A stretch of DNA of 64,000 bases, taken from the NCBI RefSeq assembly GCF_949769255.1, contig NZ_OX458329.1:496001-560000 (forward strand), in the 5' to 3' direction. The translations under genes were made by a program, and so were the position numbers. The notes below the pieces were generated by a model that saw only the letters and a program-made list of their open reading frames with translations, made no database searches and was not told where the DNA came from. The stretch comes from Mobiluncus massiliensis (GTDB lineage: Bacteria > Actinomycetota > Actinomycetes > Actinomycetales > Actinomycetaceae). Positions 63,687-64,000 of this stretch are shown in pieces (the stretch's first letter is position 1; every line of letters begins with the position of its first letter).

Positions 63687-63760
63687 TGCCCTGTGTGGGG
63701 CTTGAACCCACGACCAACGGATTATGAGTCCGCTGCTCTGACCGACTGAGCTAACAGGGC
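63687..63760 (-). tRNA. tRNA-Met (CAT anticodon; tRNA-Ile2 not excluded)
   Basis: A 74-base tRNA on the minus strand: acceptor GCCCTGT/ACAGGGC pairs perfectly, anticodon loop CTCATAA gives CAT, T-arm GTGGG-TTCAAGC-CCCAC, discriminator A, no encoded CCA. A CAT anticodon is shared by elongator Met and lysidine-modified Ile tRNAs; the two cannot be separated by eye. Confidence 0.9.
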
Positions 63761-63891
63761 GTAAACATCCTAACAAGTTACCGAGCTCAGGTGGTATTTC
63801 TGAGCACGGGGAATTCGAGGTTTCGGCGCCACCGCCCCAACCGGCGAAATGCCTGGGCGGGACAGCGGCGCCCTGTTATACAGTTGAGTTC

Positions 63892-64000
63892 ATGGGTTTG
63901 AGGAAAGGGAAAATCCCCGCTGAGCTGAAACCGCTGTTGCCCCGCGGTGGACGCAACTGTGTACCGCTGTACTTCGCGGACCAAGACTTGTGGCTGTTTG
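63892..64000 (+). CDS. Unrecognised protein, 5' part only
   Basis: The first 36 codons of an open frame that runs off the window (MGLRKGKIPAELKPLLPRGG...). TACAGT at 63879-63884 predicts transcription starting one base before this ATG, which fits the near-leaderless pattern seen elsewhere. Too little is visible to name a family. Confidence 0.55.
   Translation, partial: MGLRKGKIPAELKPLLPRGGRNCVPLYFADQDLWLF

Overview
The window is a stretch of chromosome from a high-GC Gram-positive bacterium of the Actinobacteria. The evidence is the gene order: rpsP-khpA-rimM-trmD-rplS-lepB-rnhB-DUF2469-yraN-comM-dprA-xerC, M23-rpsB-tsf-pyrH-frr-cdsA-rlmN-DivIVA-dxr-rseP, rplU-rpmA-obg-nadD-rsfS-gpm and prfB-ftsE-ftsX-M23-smpB, all in the arrangement typical of actinomycetes. 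GTG/TTG starts are frequent and DUF2469 and DUF6318-type proteins are present. GC looks moderate (upper 50s) in the core and lower in the surface-protein region. A Mobiluncus-like member of the Actinomycetaceae would fit, but that is a guess.

Layout. 1-4.8 kb: an XRE regulator fused to degenerate nucleotidyltransferase (MNT) and HEPN-like domains, in an apparent operon with a heterodimeric ABC exporter that has one badly decayed ATP site. 4.8-8.1 kb: peptidase E, a NifX-like protein, a Nudix hydrolase and phosphofructokinase. 8.4-31.2 kb: a long housekeeping block for translation, tRNA/rRNA modification, protein secretion, competence/recombination, lipid and isoprenoid synthesis, ending in a MATE transporter. 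Unusual points are a TrmD-acetyltransferase fusion and a pseudoknot-capable leader before rplS. 31.3-37.6 kb: ribosomal proteins L21/L27, Obg, NadD, a collagen-like repeat membrane protein, RsfS and a phosphatase.

37.6-43.1 kb is an accessory island. It begins with a broken fragment of a hydrolase gene. Two near-identical palindromes, whose loops are inverted relative to each other, bracket HicAB, a small membrane protein, an intact hydrolase, an orphan small gene and a PIN-domain nuclease with a large unrecognised partner. An AbrB/PIN toxin-antitoxin pair follows. The island ends at a tRNA-Ala gene whose 3' end is duplicated next to a multi-hairpin cloverleaf-like structure. 43.2-47.6 kb: a 1491-residue AT-richer surface protein with InlB-type repeats and a degenerate sorting signal.

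47.9-54.8 kb: the complete phosphate system pstSCAB-phoU-phoB-phoR on the minus strand. 55-57.1 kb: TrkA/TrkH potassium uptake. 57.2-62.3 kb: release factor 2, the FtsEX divisome switch with its M23 hydrolase, and SmpB. 62.5-64 kb: a macro-domain protein with an unexplained C-terminal extension, a CAT-anticodon tRNA and the start of a further gene. A recurring feature is an actinobacterial -10 box (TANNNT) placed exactly 6 bases before an ATG/GTG start, which predicts leaderless mRNAs for at least seven genes.
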